This document shows positions 18,102-26,451 of a stretch of 64,000 bases of DNA, one piece after another. The DNA comes from Bin87 sp965204395 (lineage in GTDB: Bacteria; Chloroflexota; Dehalococcoidia; Lucifugimonadales; UBA3495). The position numbers were made by a program, and so were the translations under genes. The stretch's first letter is position 1; each line of letters opens with the position of its first letter. The notes under the pieces are model-generated. The model was not told the DNA's origin, did not search any database, and saw only the letters and a list, made by a program, of their open reading frames with translations. The stretch covers positions 2,852,001-2,916,000 of the forward strand of contig OZ241987.1 of the NCBI GenBank assembly GCA_965204395.1, read 5' to 3'.

Positions 18102-18592
18102 CCCTGTCCGCCAGGGGCGGGTCTGCCTCTGGAGGACCCGCGGGGGCGGGCGCTTGCGCGCATCGTTGTCAGAGCACGGCCGGGTTGGGTACGCAACTAT
18201 TTCGCTTACTTTTTCGTGTACTCGGCGCGCTGTGTGCGCGCCTGCGCGCGGGCTCGGACAGTCCCGGGGACACCAGTGGGGCGAATGCCGGTGAGGAGTC
18301 AGGTCTTTGAGCGGCGGTTGCCACCTGGGCCGGTTGCGATTTAGGTACTGACGGGGTTGGCCGTCGATGCTGGAATCCTGCCTCTCTTTATCGGGGTGTG
18401 ATCAAACGTACGTTTTGCCTAGGTGATATCAGGATAGACGGGCTGCGTGAGTGGGGGCAACGGCGCGGTGTCAGTGTTTTGTTTTTTCATGGATGGATCC
18501 GGCAGAGGCGGTCCCGCCGGGGGCGGCCCTTCGGCGGGAATTACAGGGATGTTTCAATTTGGGATGGGCGGGAATTGAATGGTCGGTAGGGG
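18102..18592. other. ~490-bp gap without gene
   Basis: GC-rich spacer between the zinc-finger gene and the promoter of the first 73-aa peptide. No convincing frame was found. Confidence 0.4.
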
Positions 18593-18621
18593 TTGACATA
18601 GGTTGCATCGGCAATTACGAT
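18593..18621 (+). promoter_or_regulatory. Sigma-70-type promoter of peptide gene A
   Basis: TTGACA (18593-18598), 17-bp spacer, TACGAT (18616-18621). It lies 55 bp upstream of the ATG at 18677 and nearly matches the housekeeping consensus. Confidence 0.7.
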
Positions 18622-18676
18622 AATGAAAATCGCAATCATTGATGAAGCGGCAAATCGAAATGGGAGGAAAGCAACG

Positions 18677-18898
18677 ATGGTTACTGTCAACGAACGACTG
18701 ATGCAAGAACAGATTGACCTACGATCCGGGTTGCTTAGCGAATGGGTGGAGCAGGATATGGCCGACGTGCTGACCGAGTTCGGGGCACGGATGGAAGACG
18801 CCGCGCCGGAGCGAGTCCGGCACATCCCACCGCCGAGCCTGGCCTACGGAATACCGATGGCCGGAGTGCGGTACTACACCTACGTGCCGGAACGTTAG
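18677..18898 (+). CDS. 73-aa peptide A, conserved C-terminal YGIPMAGVRYY block
   Basis: ATG at 18677 with GGAGG upstream; it gives a 73-residue product beginning MVTVNERLMQEQ. It is paralogous to the gene at 19428-19649, also 73 residues. The shared parts are the MVTVNER start, GLL..., VEQDM.DVL.EFG in the middle and YGIPMAGVRYY near the end. The stretch between EFG and YGIP is variable. It has its own promoter and terminator. A conserved leader, a variable linker and a conserved tail would suit a ribosomally made modified peptide or a small secreted or regulatory protein, but no modifying enzyme or exporter lies nearby. The function is not recognised. Confidence 0.7.
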   Translation: MVTVNERLMQEQIDLRSGLLSEWVEQDMADVLTEFGARMEDAAPERVRHIPPPSLAYGIPMAGVRYYTYVPER

Positions 18899-18925
18899 CG
18901 TTCAAGGAGGGCGGCGCGGTTTCAG

Positions 18926-18958
18926 GGGGCGGTCTCATCGGGCCGCCCCTTGTTTTTT
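18926..18958 (+). terminator. Intrinsic terminator after peptide A
   Basis: GGGGCGG pairs with CCGCCCC around a 10-nt loop, followed by TTGTTTTTT. Confidence 0.75.
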
Positions 18959-19042
18959 CGGATAGCTGCGGAGTTTGACCGGCGGGAGTCCTGGCGCGAT
19001 TAGCCGCCACAGACGGGATACTGCGGGCGGACCTGCACACGG

Positions 19043-19274
19043 GTAACTGTTCAGATTCGCTGAGTCATTTGCGTGTTCAACATGTCATTCCGGACCCCGA
19101 TCAGGTACGGGGCAGGCTTTGATCCGGAATCCAGGAAATCTTTGCCCTGCTCACGATTGCCGATGAGCAGGCTTCGTGGATACCGGCTTTCGCCGGTATG
19201 ACGGTTCTGGATACCGGCTTTCGCCGGTATGACGGTTTTGGTTTGGGATGGTCACCTCAAACCTGAACAATTAC
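19043..19274. mobile_element. 232-bp MITE, IS66-like ends, 8-bp target duplication
   Basis: The left end GTAACTGTTCAGATT and the right end (complement) GTAATTGTTCAGGTT form terminal inverted repeats. The element is bordered on both sides by GCACACGG (19035-19042 and 19275-19282). GTAA termini and 8-bp duplications are the hallmark of the IS66 family. The interior holds palindromic repeats of the type 'ccggctttcgccgg' and no gene. It sits between the two 73-aa peptide genes. Confidence 0.7.
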
Positions 19275-19343
19275 GCACACGGGACGGGGTTGATGTCAGG
19301 GGGCGATTTAAGGATTAACATGCGGTTTTAACAATCAAGCGCA

Positions 19344-19372
19344 TTGACCTCCTAGAGAATATCTGCTATGAT
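19344..19372 (+). promoter_or_regulatory. Sigma-70-type promoter of peptide gene B
   Basis: TTGACC (19344-19349), 17-bp spacer, TATGAT (19367-19372) with a TG one base upstream (extended -10 type). It lies 55 bp upstream of the ATG at 19428, the same distance as in gene A. Confidence 0.7.
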
Positions 19373-19427
19373 ACAAAGCGTATCAAGTCGGTTGCAATGC
19401 AACAGAGACATTCAGGAGGAAATAACG

Positions 19428-19649
19428 ATGGTTACCGTCAATGAACGCTCGATCCACGCCGAGGCTCAACAGGGCCAGGGGTTGCTGACGGACCGAGTGG
19501 AGCAGGACCTGAGCAACGCGCTGAACGAGTTTGGCGTCCAGGCTGTGGCCCACGAGGCGGAACCGGCAACCAAGGCGTCGCGAATCGGCTTTGGCTACGG
19601 GATTCCGATGGCCGGCGTGCGCTACTACGCTTTCACGAGCGCCGATTAG
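19428..19649 (+). CDS. 73-aa peptide B, conserved C-terminal YGIPMAGVRYY block
   Basis: ATG at 19428 after CAGGAGGAAATAACG, a strong ribosome site. The 73-residue product starts MVTVNERSIHAE, has VEQDLSNALNEFG in the middle and YGIPMAGVRYY near the end, closing AFTSAD. It is about half identical to peptide A and of identical length. Promoter spacing, leader length and terminator placement are shared, so the two were duplicated as complete transcription units; a MITE later landed between them. Expression is probably high. The function is unknown. Confidence 0.7.
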   Translation: MVTVNERSIHAEAQQGQGLLTDRVEQDLSNALNEFGVQAVAHEAEPATKASRIGFGYGIPMAGVRYYAFTSAD

Positions 19650-19743
19650 CGCATACGCCACCCCGTGGGCGGGCTTTCCTCACAGTCCGGTGCGGGGGAT
19701 AACTGAAAGCGCGACACCATAACCGATTACGCCGAATGGCATG

Positions 19744-19769
19744 GGCCGGGGATATATCCCCGGCCTTTT
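19744..19769 (+). terminator. Intrinsic terminator after peptide B
   Basis: GGCCGGGG and CCCCGGCC pair perfectly around ATATAT, followed by TTTT. Confidence 0.75.
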
Positions 19770-19847
19770 GCGGTGTCAGCGGTCGTTTTACATCATTCAT
19801 TGTGTCGAAATTTCTTGTGATAGACTCGCCGCCAGAGGAGATGACAC

Positions 19848-20234
19848 GTGACGACCGCTGCCATCCAAGACCGGGTTCGTGAGCTTTTCGCCGACGCCAG
19901 GGCTGTCCACTCCCAGGCTATAGAGCGTTTCGAGGAGGGAGACATACGGGATGCGGCTGAGAAGGCGTGGTGCGCCACCAGGAGCGCCACAGACGCCGTG
20001 ATCCTGGCTCGAACCGGGGAAGAGCCATCCACGACTTCAGCCACCACCAACAATCTCGACTCTCTGGCTCGGCGAGACGCCGAAACCCGACAGTTGCAGG
20101 GGCGCTACTACAGCCGCATACACAACCTGCACGGGCAGTGCTTCTACGCAGGGTTCTGCAACGACCAGACCGAGCGTCGCATCAGGGAAACGTCCGCCTA
20201 CATCGACGACGCCGAGGCTCTGGCCGGCGGGTAA
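19848..20234 (+). CDS. HEPN/PaREP1-like small protein
   Basis: 128 residues. The N-terminal half (AIERFEEGDIRDAAEKAWCA, then TRSATDAVILA) follows the 'A..ll..gd...A.ekaW.A...A' pattern of PaREP1/HEPN-type helical proteins. RIHNLH in the C-terminal half (RYYSRIHNLHGQCF) fits Rx4H. Such proteins are often the HEPN half of toxin-antitoxin or stress modules. A comparable R..LHNF.H segment occurs in the gene at 62774-63199. The ribosome site is GAGGAG upstream. No partner gene is adjacent. Confidence 0.55.
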   Translation: MTTAAIQDRVRELFADARAVHSQAIERFEEGDIRDAAEKAWCATRSATDAVILARTGEEPSTTSATTNNLDSLARRDAETRQLQGRYYSRIHNLHGQCFYAGFCNDQTERRIRETSAYIDDAEALAGG

Positions 20235-20361
20235 TCACGCCAACGGATCAGGTCGGTATGGGTGGCCGTACCGCAGGGAATCCTTGTCCTGTAGCGCTGG
20301 GGCGGGAGTAAACAGGTTGCCACCCTCCCGCCGGAGGCGGGGGTTCCGCCCGTCGTGGGAG

Positions 20362-20559
20362 CAGGGTAATCGAATTTCAATTGTCGGCCCTTGGATAAGG
20401 CTATCCCTGCCACCGTCATACCGGCGAAAGTCGTCCGCCCAAGGCGGATGCCGGTATCCAGTGCCTGAAATCGGCAGTTTCGCGGTCGCTCTCTTCATTC
20501 AGCGGCCTCTGGACTCCGGCTTGCGCCGGAGTGACGGGCGTCTAAATGCGATTGCCCTG
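20362..20559. mobile_element. 198-bp MITE with CAGGG...CCCTG ends
   Basis: Starts CAGGGTAATCGAATTT and ends AAATGCGATTGCCCTG, giving terminal inverted repeats related to CAGGGCAATCGCATTT. It is flanked by gtcgtgggag (20352-20361) and atagtgggag (20560-20569), an imperfect 10-bp target duplication (8 of 10). The interior carries two palindromic repeat units. Same family as 57556-57808 and 58084-58294. Confidence 0.65.
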
Positions 20560-20588
20560 ATAGTGGGAGAGGGTGATTTTGAAGGTGA

Positions 20589-21827
20589 TCAGTCGCCGGG
20601 GTAGCCGCGGTTGCGGATTTCATCTTCCATGTGGGCGCGGATGCCGATGAGGGCGGCGGCGCCTTCCCCAACGGCGGCGGCGACCTGCTTGGTGCTGCCG
20701 GCGCGGGCGTCGCCAGCGGCGAAAATGCCGTGGCGGTTGGTCTCCATTGATGAGGAGGAGGGGCCCGAGCCGGTCACGATAAAACCCCGCTGGTCAAGCT
20801 CCACGGTGTCCGCGAGGAAAGCGGTGTTGGGGTCGAGGCCGATGAAAACGAAGACGCCTGCGGGATGCAGCAACTCCTGCTTTCCGGTCTTGAGGTCCTC
20901 GACCAGGACGGACTCAAGCTTGCCGTTGCCGCGGAACTCCCGGACGGTGGTGTTGAGGCGAATGTCCATCTGAGGATGGGCGGCGGCCTTGTCCTGCAGG
21001 ACCTGGCTGGCGCGCAGGCGGTCGCCGACCTCGACGACGGTAACCCTGGAGGCGAAGCGGGTGAGGAACAGACCCTCCTCGATACCGCTGTTGCCGCCGC
21101 CGACTACGAGGGTTTCCATGTCGCGGTAGAAGGGGCCGTCGCAGGTGGCGCAGAAGTGGACGCCGGCGCCGATGAAATCGTCCTCGCCAGGAACGTTGAG
21201 CCGGCGGTAGCGAGTACCCGGAGTGAGCAAGATGGCAGGGGCGCGGTACTGCTGACGGGACTCGGTGGTTACAGTGCGGGCGCCGCCCCCATCGGGGCCG
21301 GGATAGACGCACGCGACGGTTTGAGCGACGAGAATCTCCACGCCGAATCGCTCGGCCTGCTCGCGCATATTGTCAGCAAGGTCCGCGCCGGTGATGCCCT
21401 GGGCGAAGCCAGGATAGTTGTCGATGCGCTCGGTGGAACCGGCCTGTCCGCCCACGCCGCCGCGCTCGATGACGAGGGTGTCCATGCCCTCGCGGGCGGC
21501 GTAGATGGCGGCGGTGAGTCCGGCAGGGCCGGCGCCGACGATGATGAGATCGTAGTGGGAACGGCTGGCCCTGGGGTTGATACCCAGGCGGGCGGCCAAC
21601 TCAGCGTTGCTGGGCTCGGCAAGGACGGGGCCGCCGTCGTCGAACACGATGGTGGGGATGATCTGGCGGCCGTCGTTGAGCCGTCGGACGGTGTCCTGGG
21701 CCTCGGGTTCCTGCTCGATGTCCACCCAGCGATAGGGTATGCGATGCTCGGCGAGGAACTGCTTGGAGCGTCGGCAGTCGGGGCACCAGAGGGCGCCGTA
21801 GACGGTGATGTTGGGGAACTGGGCCAT
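20589..21827 (-). CDS. trxB: Glutaredoxin-thioredoxin reductase fusion
   Basis: 412 residues in two parts. Residues 1-85 are a glutaredoxin-like domain with the redox motif C15-PD-C18 (LWCPDC) and the cis-Pro region IIPTI. From residue ~92 it is a low-molecular-weight thioredoxin reductase: FAD site GAGPAG (98-103), redox centre C226-AT-C229 (HFCATCDG), NADPH site GGGNSG (243-248) and the closing FAAGDAR. The enzyme would pass electrons from NADPH to its own glutaredoxin head or to thioredoxins. Ordinary TrxB is about 310 residues; the extra length is the N-terminal domain. It is transcribed alone on the minus strand. Confidence 0.9.
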   Translation of the reverse strand: MAQFPNITVYGALWCPDCRRSKQFLAEHRIPYRWVDIEQEPEAQDTVRRLNDGRQIIPTIVFDDGGPVLAEPSNAELAARLGINPRASRSHYDLIIVGAGPAGLTAAIYAAREGMDTLVIERGGVGGQAGSTERIDNYPGFAQGITGADLADNMREQAERFGVEILVAQTVACVYPGPDGGGARTVTTESRQQYRAPAILLTPGTRYRRLNVPGEDDFIGAGVHFCATCDGPFYRDMETLVVGGGNSGIEEGLFLTRFASRVTVVEVGDRLRASQVLQDKAAAHPQMDIRLNTTVREFRGNGKLESVLVEDLKTGKQELLHPAGVFVFIGLDPNTAFLADTVELDQRGFIVTGSGPSSSSMETNRHGIFAAGDARAGSTKQVAAAVGEGAAALIGIRAHMEDEIRNRGYPGD

Positions 21828-22021
21828 ATAGGAGCCTCGCTTTATGGAAGCTTGTAGAGATATTGATTATTGGGGTTAATGATAGTGTAGCACGCGTGGC
21901 TCACTCGCAGACAGGCGCAGGATGAGCGCAACGGCGGACATATGCTTGTCGGGGGCGGAGGGCGTCGGGCCAGGGTGCTACGGTTCCTTGCCCAAGCACG
22001 CAGGCTACGAGTGGATGAAGG

Positions 22022-22294
22022 TCAGGCGTCCCAGCCCCGCTCAGGGAGGGACAGTCGTTGGAATTCACCGTCGTCCTGCGGGATCTCCAGGAGGAGTTGG
22101 CTCAGGGTAGGGACATCAGACTTAGCGGCGCGACAGAGTCGGTCGTATTCATCTGCGGACAATACGACTGCGGCAGGCACTCCTCGTCTGGTAACGAGTT
22201 GGGGCTCGCCGGCTAATGCCGCGTTGACCAAGGCGCTGAATGCATTCTCCGCTTCCCGAAAGGTCCATTCTGCCATAAGCATATCCAGTTGCAT
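22022..22294 (-). CDS. Phd/YefM-type antitoxin, no adjacent toxin
   Basis: 90 residues or slightly fewer (a start at MAEWTF is also possible). WTFREAENAFSALVNAALAG followed by EPQLVTRRGVPAAVVLSADEY is the standard Phd/YefM DNA-binding fold and dimer region. The C-terminal tail normally wraps the toxin. No RelE, VapC or Doc toxin gene lies up- or downstream, so it is an orphan, or its partner is one of the unrecognised small genes at 22336 or 22954. Confidence 0.75.
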   Translation of the reverse strand: MQLDMLMAEWTFREAENAFSALVNAALAGEPQLVTRRGVPAAVVLSADEYDRLCRAAKSDVPTLSQLLLEIPQDDGEFQRLSLPERGWDA

Positions 22295-22335
22295 TAGGGA
22301 GCAGAGGGAATAGGTGCGGAATTAGCGCGGGTTAC

Positions 22336-22698
22336 CTACGAGTCATCGTCTGCGACCGTAGCCGTATTGGGTTCAGTCGGAGCTTCTGAGTCAACGGCTT
22401 TATTCCTGGGGATACCGTCCGGGTACTGCTCGGCCAGGATATGCCGGATTCTCATGCGGGCGAGTCGGCGTTCTTCCTCGAGATGAGGTGGCGGGACCCA
22501 TTCGTAATCGCGGAGTGATTCTTCAAGTTCCCGCTCGTATTCGTCCAGATTATCGTCGCTGAATGGCCACCAGGCATCGAATTCCGCATCGGTCAGCGGC
22601 GCATCCGATGGTTGGTGTTTTTGATTTTGGATGTTGGCCGTCACCAGACCATCATACACCGCGCATTGCAACAAAACGTCGCGCTCTCGCGGGAGCAC
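22336..22698 (-). CDS. Small acidic hypothetical protein, copy 1
   Basis: 120 residues as given; the likely true start is further in, since the first residues lie in repeated noncoding-like DNA. The core PSDAPLTDAEFDAWWPFSDD, then LDEYERELEESL, is nearly identical to the gene at 22954-23424. The C-terminus is different (HLEEERRLARMRIRHILAEQ). Acidic, WW-containing N-domains of this sort occur in antitoxins, but no toxin is identified. It arose by a ~750-bp tandem duplication. Confidence 0.45.
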   Translation of the reverse strand: MLPRERDVLLQCAVYDGLVTANIQNQKHQPSDAPLTDAEFDAWWPFSDDNLDEYERELEESLRDYEWVPPPHLEEERRLARMRIRHILAEQYPDGIPRNKAVDSEAPTEPNTATVADDDS

Positions 22699-22905
22699 CA
22701 GTGCGCCGTTGGCGGGTGTCGTTTCCGCAGGGGGTATTTTGCGGAACCGAGGGCCGGACAGACTGAACGTAGGTAACCGCGCTCAGGAAAAGGTTTGCTG
22801 GATTCCGGCTCAAGGCCGGAATGACGACTGGTTCGGCAGAATTAGAGGACACCGGATTCGCGCCACTGGGCGATGGTGTCGGGTGGGTAGCCGAGGTCGG
22901 GCAGG
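22530..22905. repeat. Tandem duplication, left copy
   Basis: Nearly identical to 23280-23660, with an offset of 750-751 bp. It includes the 5' half of a small acidic gene, a REP-type palindrome (gattccggctcaaggccgg) and the 3' end of the CoA-transferase gene. Confidence 0.75.
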
Positions 22906-22950
22906 TCGCCGGTTTTGAGGGCGTTGCAGAGCAGTTCGTTCAGGGTACGA
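22842..22950 (-). pseudogene. 3' remnant of CaiB/BaiF CoA-transferase
   Basis: The frame reads LKTGDLPDLGYPPDTIAQWR, then ESGVL and stop. It matches the end of the intact transferase (GYPSATIAQWRESGVL) at 23593. A ~35-bp deletion relative to the intact gene is visible inside it. It was created by the local tandem duplication. Confidence 0.7.
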
Positions 22951-22953
22951 GGG

Positions 22954-23424
22954 TCAGTCCGTTGAGCCGACTGCGTCTGGAGGTTCCTGCTGTTCGGTTT
23001 CAGCGCCTTCATCGATGGGAACCAATCGCCACAGGTCGTCCGAGGGCGTCAAGGTTTTGCGGAATTCATCCCAGCCCGTCGGGTCGGCATAGGGCGTGGA
23101 GGCCTCGCCACGCCAGTAGGCCAGCAGCCCGGGGGGCAGCAGTCGTTTTTGTTCGTCAGTCATACGACCCGGATGTTTTTGGGACAAGGCGCGGCGGGCC
23201 ATTTCCTCGATACGCCGCTTGTTCTCCTGCCAGTTGGGATCCGGAAGAATCTCGTATCCCTCAAGGGATTTCTCGATTTCCCGCTCGTATTCGTCCAGAT
23301 CATCGTCGCTGAACGGCCACCAGGCATCGAATTCCGCATCGGTCAGCGGAGCATCCGATGGTTGGTGTTTTTGATTTTGGATGTTGGTCATCACCAGACC
23401 ATCATACACCGCGCATTGCAACAA
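22954..23424 (-). CDS. Small acidic hypothetical protein, copy 2
   Basis: Up to 156 residues; MTNIQNQKHQ is a plausible internal start. The N-terminal half is shared with the gene at 22336. The C-terminal half is unique: RRIEEMARRALSQKHPGRMT followed by a proline- and acid-rich tail. It lies just downstream of the CaiB/BaiF gene on the same strand. No family is known to me. Confidence 0.5.
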   Translation of the reverse strand: MLQCAVYDGLVMTNIQNQKHQPSDAPLTDAEFDAWWPFSDDDLDEYEREIEKSLEGYEILPDPNWQENKRRIEEMARRALSQKHPGRMTDEQKRLLPPGLLAYWRGEASTPYADPTGWDEFRKTLTPSDDLWRLVPIDEGAETEQQEPPDAVGSTD

Positions 23425-23660
23425 AACGTCGCGCTCTCGCGGGAGGCACCAGTGCGCGGTTGACGGGTGTCGTTTCCGCAGGCGGTATTTTGCGGAACCG
23501 AGGGCCGGACAGACTGAACGTAGGTAACCGCGCTCAGGAAAAGGTTTGCTGGATTCCGGCTCAAGGCCGGAATGACGACTGGTTCGGCAGAATTAGAGGA
23601 CACCGGATTCGCGCCACTGGGCGATGGTGGCGGATGGGTAGCCGAGGTCGGTCAGGACGG
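23280..23660. repeat. Tandem duplication, right copy
   Basis: Partner of 22530-22905. It overlaps the start of the second small acidic gene and the 3' end of the intact CoA-transferase gene. Confidence 0.75.
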
Positions 23661-24873
23661 CGTCGGTGTGTTCGCCGAGGGCGGGCAGGTCGCCGGCCTC
23701 CAGTGGGGTGTCGCTGAAGGAAACGAGGGGGCCGGCCATGCGGACGCTACCGAGGTCGCGGTGGTTCACGTCCACGGCGAAGTGGTTGGCTTCAACCTGT
23801 GGGTGGTCGAACATCTCCTCGACGAATCGGACCGGGCCGGCGGGGACGCCGGCGGCGTCGAGCAGGTCGAGCCACTCAGTGTTGGTTTTGGCGCGGAATA
23901 TGGCTTCGGCGTCGGTCATCAGTTGGGCGCCGAAATCGGCGGCTTCCTGCGAATGCTGGTCGTAACCCTCGTCGAACCGGATGTCGTGGAGGCCGATGAC
24001 GTCGAGGAGTTTCAGGCGCAGGGCGGCGTTGAGGCAACCGACCACCAACATACCGTCGGCGGTCTGGAAGAAGCGGTAGTAAATGTTGCCGGGGGACTGG
24101 AAGTGCTGGGCCTGGTAAACCTCCAGCAGGTCGGGATATGGAGTGCCGGATGCGCGCATGGCGTCCACGGACTCACGGACCTCGCGGTGGGTTCCCAGGT
24201 CGAGCGAGTCGATGCGGACAAAACGCATTCCCAGCATGAGGAGACTGGTGCCAAGTAGGGACGCTTCGAGCTTCTGACCTTGTCCTTTTTCGCCGGTGGC
24301 AGCGTTACGTTCACGGTCGAACAATGCGCCGCAGACGGCCCAGGCCTGGGCGAGGCCGCAGGCGGAATCGACCAGGGGACTGGCGACGATGTGCTCGGGG
24401 ACGCCGTTGACAACTTTGCCCTCGGCGGTGGCAATGCCGGACATGGCCTGGATGATGATGTCGTAGCCGGGGCGGTAGGCGTCTGGGCCTTCATGCCCGA
24501 AGGCGGAACCCTCGCAGTAGATGATGGATTGATTGATGGCGGCGAGGGTCTCATAGTCGATGCCCAGGCGTCCCGCGACGTCGGGCCGGTTGTTGGCGAG
24601 GATGACGTCGGCCTGCTGGGTGAGGCGGCGGACGATGTCGGCGGACTCGGGCTTGGTGAGGTCCAGGGTCATGGAGCGCTTGCCCCGATTGTAGGCCATG
24701 AAGGGCCGGCCATCGGTGGGCAGGACGGCCTGGGCGTAGCGCCATAGGTCGCCCCAGGGCGGCTCGACCTTGATGACGCTGGCGCCCATGTCGGCCAGCA
24801 GCATCCCCGCCGTGGGGGTAGCGATCATCGTGGAAAATTCGACGACGTTGATGCCGTGAAGGGGGCCGGGCAT
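23593..24873 (-). CDS. CaiB/BaiF family CoA-transferase (class III)
   Basis: 426 residues from ATG 24873 (MPGPLHGINVVEF); the longer frame upstream is not homologous. Family landmarks: VVEFSTMIATPTAGMLLADM with GASVIKVEPP, YNRGKRSMTLDLT, VILANNRPDVAGRLGIDY, and a catalytic-Asp region near PLVDSACGLAQ. Class III transferases move CoA between carboxylic acids through an aspartyl-CoA intermediate. The substrate is not predictable. It lies 72 bp downstream of a MidA-type methyltransferase on the same strand. Confidence 0.9.
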   Translation of the reverse strand: MPGPLHGINVVEFSTMIATPTAGMLLADMGASVIKVEPPWGDLWRYAQAVLPTDGRPFMAYNRGKRSMTLDLTKPESADIVRRLTQQADVILANNRPDVAGRLGIDYETLAAINQSIIYCEGSAFGHEGPDAYRPGYDIIIQAMSGIATAEGKVVNGVPEHIVASPLVDSACGLAQAWAVCGALFDRERNAATGEKGQGQKLEASLLGTSLLMLGMRFVRIDSLDLGTHREVRESVDAMRASGTPYPDLLEVYQAQHFQSPGNIYYRFFQTADGMLVVGCLNAALRLKLLDVIGLHDIRFDEGYDQHSQEAADFGAQLMTDAEAIFRAKTNTEWLDLLDAAGVPAGPVRFVEEMFDHPQVEANHFAVDVNHRDLGSVRMAGPLVSFSDTPLEAGDLPALGEHTDAVLTDLGYPSATIAQWRESGVL

Positions 24874-24944
24874 GGGGCCAATCCAGTAGTAGGGAGGGTA
24901 GAAATCGGGACGTTTTTTTGAGTGTCGCCGATTATAGCACCGGG

Positions 24945-26294
24945 CTACTGGGTGAGCCTGATGTGTTCGGGTCCGAGGGCCAACGCGTCCGGCGGGATCA
25001 TGGCAGCCAGGGATGCAGGGGTGTAGCCGTGCGCGGCGGGCTGGCCGTCCAGCCACGACAGGGCAGAGGCCGCGCGTTTGGAATCGACGCCCTTAGACTG
25101 GAGCAGGACGCGGAAATCACCGAGGCCGCCGGGTTGGACTAGCCGGGTTAGGTTGGCGCGCCAGGCGTGACCATCGTCTGGCGGAACGTCGAACACATCG
25201 GGCAGGGTTTCGGGAGGCAGGCCGTCGGGGCCGGCGGGTATGGTCAGCCAACCCGCCAAAGGCGGGCCGCCAGCGTCGTGCTGTGGCGCGTTGCGGCGGA
25301 TGGTCTGGAGGCCGAGGCGTTGGAGGAACACGCCCTGGGGGACGTTGCCCACGGTGATCAGGCCGGCGGCTTCGCCGGCGCGCTGGAGGGAGGTGAAATC
25401 GACCTGGGCGGTGATGTCCTGGCGTCCGATGTCGTGGAGCGGGGCGTCGGTCTGGCGGTGGTTGCGGTAGGTGACGAGGGTACCTTGGGGGCGTTCCGCC
25501 GGGTCGTAGAGGTCGCCGGCGGCGAGGCCGTAGTCGATGGTGAGGGCGAAGCCGGCATCGAGCAGGGTGGAAGTAGCGTGTGCCCACGCGTCCAATTGGA
25601 GACAGAGTTCGGCCGTCTGGCCTTCGGTCAATGTTATTGCCAAGTCAGATAGACGGGCTTCCAGAGCCGGGGTTGATGGTTCGCCGGATATCTCGACGAG
25701 CGCGCCCTCATATCCGTCGGCGACGTCGGACTCGATGGCGACGTAGAGTTCCCTCGGGCGGCCGCCTTCCATGCGAACCCGATGCACCGAGAGCGCATCG
25801 AGGAGTTCGTTGGAAAGGATGCAGTGGACGGGAGACGGGAGAGACGATGGGTCCGCTGTGAGGATATCAGCGACCACACGGGTGGCGTTGGAGAACGCAG
25901 CCTCGTGTCCGGCGGTCACTGACTGATCGACTACCGTGTATCGAATGGCGTCGGCGAAACCGCCGGGCAGGTGGCGAGAGGCGGTGAGGATGTCGCGGCA
26001 GAGCAGGCCGTCGCCTCCGCCTGGTTCCACAACGTGGAACTGGCTGGGACGTTCCAGCAGATCCCAGAGGTGGAACAACTGGACCGTCAGCAAAGCGCCA
26101 AAGGCGGGATGGATGCGGGGGCTGGTGTAGTAGTCAGCGCCGGCGGTGGATCGAGTGTAGTATCCGCCCGGGCCGTACAGTGCGGTCGCCATGAACTCGG
26201 CAAAGGTGATGGGGCCGTGGCGGGCGATGCGGCGGCGGATGGCCCGCTCCGCCTGGGTTGGAGGGAGGTCAGTCGTCGTTGGGGGCGTGGCCAT
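24945..26294 (-). CDS. MidA/NDUFAF7-type SAM-dependent methyltransferase
   Basis: About 449 residues. GPITFAEFMATALYGPGGYY at the N-terminus and the SAM-binding segment FHVVEPGGGDGLLCRDIL are typical of the COG1565 family, with CILSNELLDALSVHRV and the GFALTIDYG stretch further on. The mitochondrial homologue methylates an arginine of a complex I subunit; bacterial roles are less clear. Family length is usually ~370; the C-terminal ~80 residues are extra. An upstream TTG at 26315 is an alternative start. Confidence 0.85.
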   Translation of the reverse strand: MATPPTTTDLPPTQAERAIRRRIARHGPITFAEFMATALYGPGGYYTRSTAGADYYTSPRIHPAFGALLTVQLFHLWDLLERPSQFHVVEPGGGDGLLCRDILTASRHLPGGFADAIRYTVVDQSVTAGHEAAFSNATRVVADILTADPSSLPSPVHCILSNELLDALSVHRVRMEGGRPRELYVAIESDVADGYEGALVEISGEPSTPALEARLSDLAITLTEGQTAELCLQLDAWAHATSTLLDAGFALTIDYGLAAGDLYDPAERPQGTLVTYRNHRQTDAPLHDIGRQDITAQVDFTSLQRAGEAAGLITVGNVPQGVFLQRLGLQTIRRNAPQHDAGGPPLAGWLTIPAGPDGLPPETLPDVFDVPPDDGHAWRANLTRLVQPGGLGDFRVLLQSKGVDSKRAASALSWLDGQPAAHGYTPASLAAMIPPDALALGPEHIRLTQ

Positions 26295-26451
26295 GAACTC
26301 CGTCCATGCGCTCAATGCAGCAAATACCTGCTACTGATCATCAGCCGATTATCCAGGGATGACAAATGGATAAGTTATAAATAGAATGGTTAGCGTTTCA
26401 TACCAGTGATATGGGTCGCAAACCGCTCACATCAGCCGTAGAAATGAGAAA

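Noticed and set aside
19080..19260. Possible CRISPR-like repeats (ccggctttcgccggtatgac twice)
   Set aside because: Only two adjacent copies without spacers; they are REP-type palindromes inside a MITE.
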